Assembly (NCBI RefSeq): GCF_904846315.1
Contig: NZ_CAJHAF010000001.1
Coordinates: forward strand, 806,001 to 870,000
DNA: 64,000 nt
Direction of reading: 5' to 3'
Source: Psychrobacter jeotgali
Lineage (GTDB): Bacteria > Pseudomonadota > Gammaproteobacteria > Pseudomonadales > Moraxellaceae
Part shown: positions 63,867-64,000 of the stretch, in pieces
Position numbering within the stretch: the first letter of the stretch is position 1
Layout of the letters: each line of letters begins with the position of its first letter
Program-made: the position numbers and the translations under genes
The notes under the pieces: generated by a model
Told to the model about the DNA's origin: nothing
Databases searched by the model: none
What the model saw: only the letters and a program-made list of their open reading frames with translations

Positions 63867-64000
63867 TAAGGACTCAATCGGTGATTAATTTCATTTTTGA
63901 CCCGCTGTAATGCTGTAGACAATTGGTCCATAAGCGTACTTTGCTGGTCTATTTTTCGGGCACGGCAAGCTTCTTGTAAATGATCGCTTAGAACGACCAG
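63866..64000 (-). CDS. C-terminal end of an unidentified protein (partial)
   Basis: An open frame enters from the right edge and ends in TAA at 63866-63868, overlapping the trmJ start by one base. The 44 residues visible end with LQRVKNEINHRLSP and are helical and charged. Too short to identify; it heads the trmJ operon. Confidence 0.6.
   Translation of the reverse strand: MVVLSDHLQEACRARKIDQQSTLMDQLSTALQRVKNEINHRLSP

Noticed and set aside
1..64000. CRISPR array, integrase, insertion sequence or prophage
   Set aside because: No regularly spaced repeats, transposase or recombinase motifs were found in any frame examined.

Overview
The window is a stretch of bacterial chromosome, moderately AT-rich and densely coded on both strands. 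Gene content and protein style (TyrA-AroA fusion, split ilvE/glnE surroundings, LOS-type glycosyltransferases, FetAB, PACE transporter, ACAD11-like module) point to a gammaproteobacterium of the Moraxellaceae, most like Psychrobacter. That assignment is an inference from gene content, not from a marker-gene comparison.

Layout. 1-1.9 kb: the 3' end of glnE, then ilvE with a clear terminator. 1.9-19.1 kb: a surface-polysaccharide/lipooligosaccharide locus. It starts with rfbB-rfbA, a fused sugar ketoisomerase/N-acetyltransferase and a DegT aminotransferase, which together should make a dTDP-3-acetamido-3,6-dideoxyhexose. An acyltransferase with a fused SGNH-like domain follows, converging on rfbD-rfbC, which completes dTDP-L-rhamnose. 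Then come at least five glycosyltransferases (GT-B, GT2, GT4, two GT25, one DXD-type), a YrbL-like kinase-fold protein, an unrecognised AT-rich gene and an LpxL/HtrB-like lipid A acyltransferase. No wzx, wzy or wzz is present, so a lipooligosaccharide or outer-core role fits better than a classical O-antigen cluster. 19.3-22.8 kb: aspS and a SohB-type S49 peptidase that lacks the usual membrane anchor.

23-31.6 kb is a lipid/hydroxy-acid catabolic block: an acyl-CoA dehydrogenase and a phosphotransferase that look like the two halves of ACAD11 (4-hydroxyacyl-CoA kinase plus dehydrogenase), a histidine phosphatase, a short-chain dehydrogenase and two tandem FadD paralogues. 31.9-46.4 kb is housekeeping: FetAB metal export with a thioesterase, xthA, argJ, a small lipoprotein, sdaA, an NCS2 permease, an EamA exporter, a WG-repeat exported protein, a hydrolase with a 54-residue rubredoxin, apt, and a duplicated-domain DUF305 lipoprotein whose leader contains a strong terminator hairpin.

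46.8-51.0 kb holds the main accessory element: three overlapping AT-rich genes encoding a nuclease-like/C-terminal-domain protein, a small middle component and a Rad50/SMC-like ATPase with a zinc hook. This is the architecture of ABC-three-component (Lamassu/DdmABC-like) anti-phage or anti-plasmid systems. 51.1-64 kb returns to core functions: tal, the aromatic set pheA-hisC-tyrA/aroA, rarD, folB-folK, a cluster of REP-like hairpins, an SDR, a DUF924 protein, a PACE efflux protein, cysE, trmJ and the end of one more gene.

Non-coding structure includes about ten convincing intrinsic terminators, several extended -10 promoter candidates, a dispersed intergenic repeat beginning TATAGTCAGTTGAAA at three sites, and a BIME-like group of GTAG-footed hairpins near 59.8 kb. 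No tRNA, rRNA, CRISPR array, integrase or complete insertion sequence was seen.
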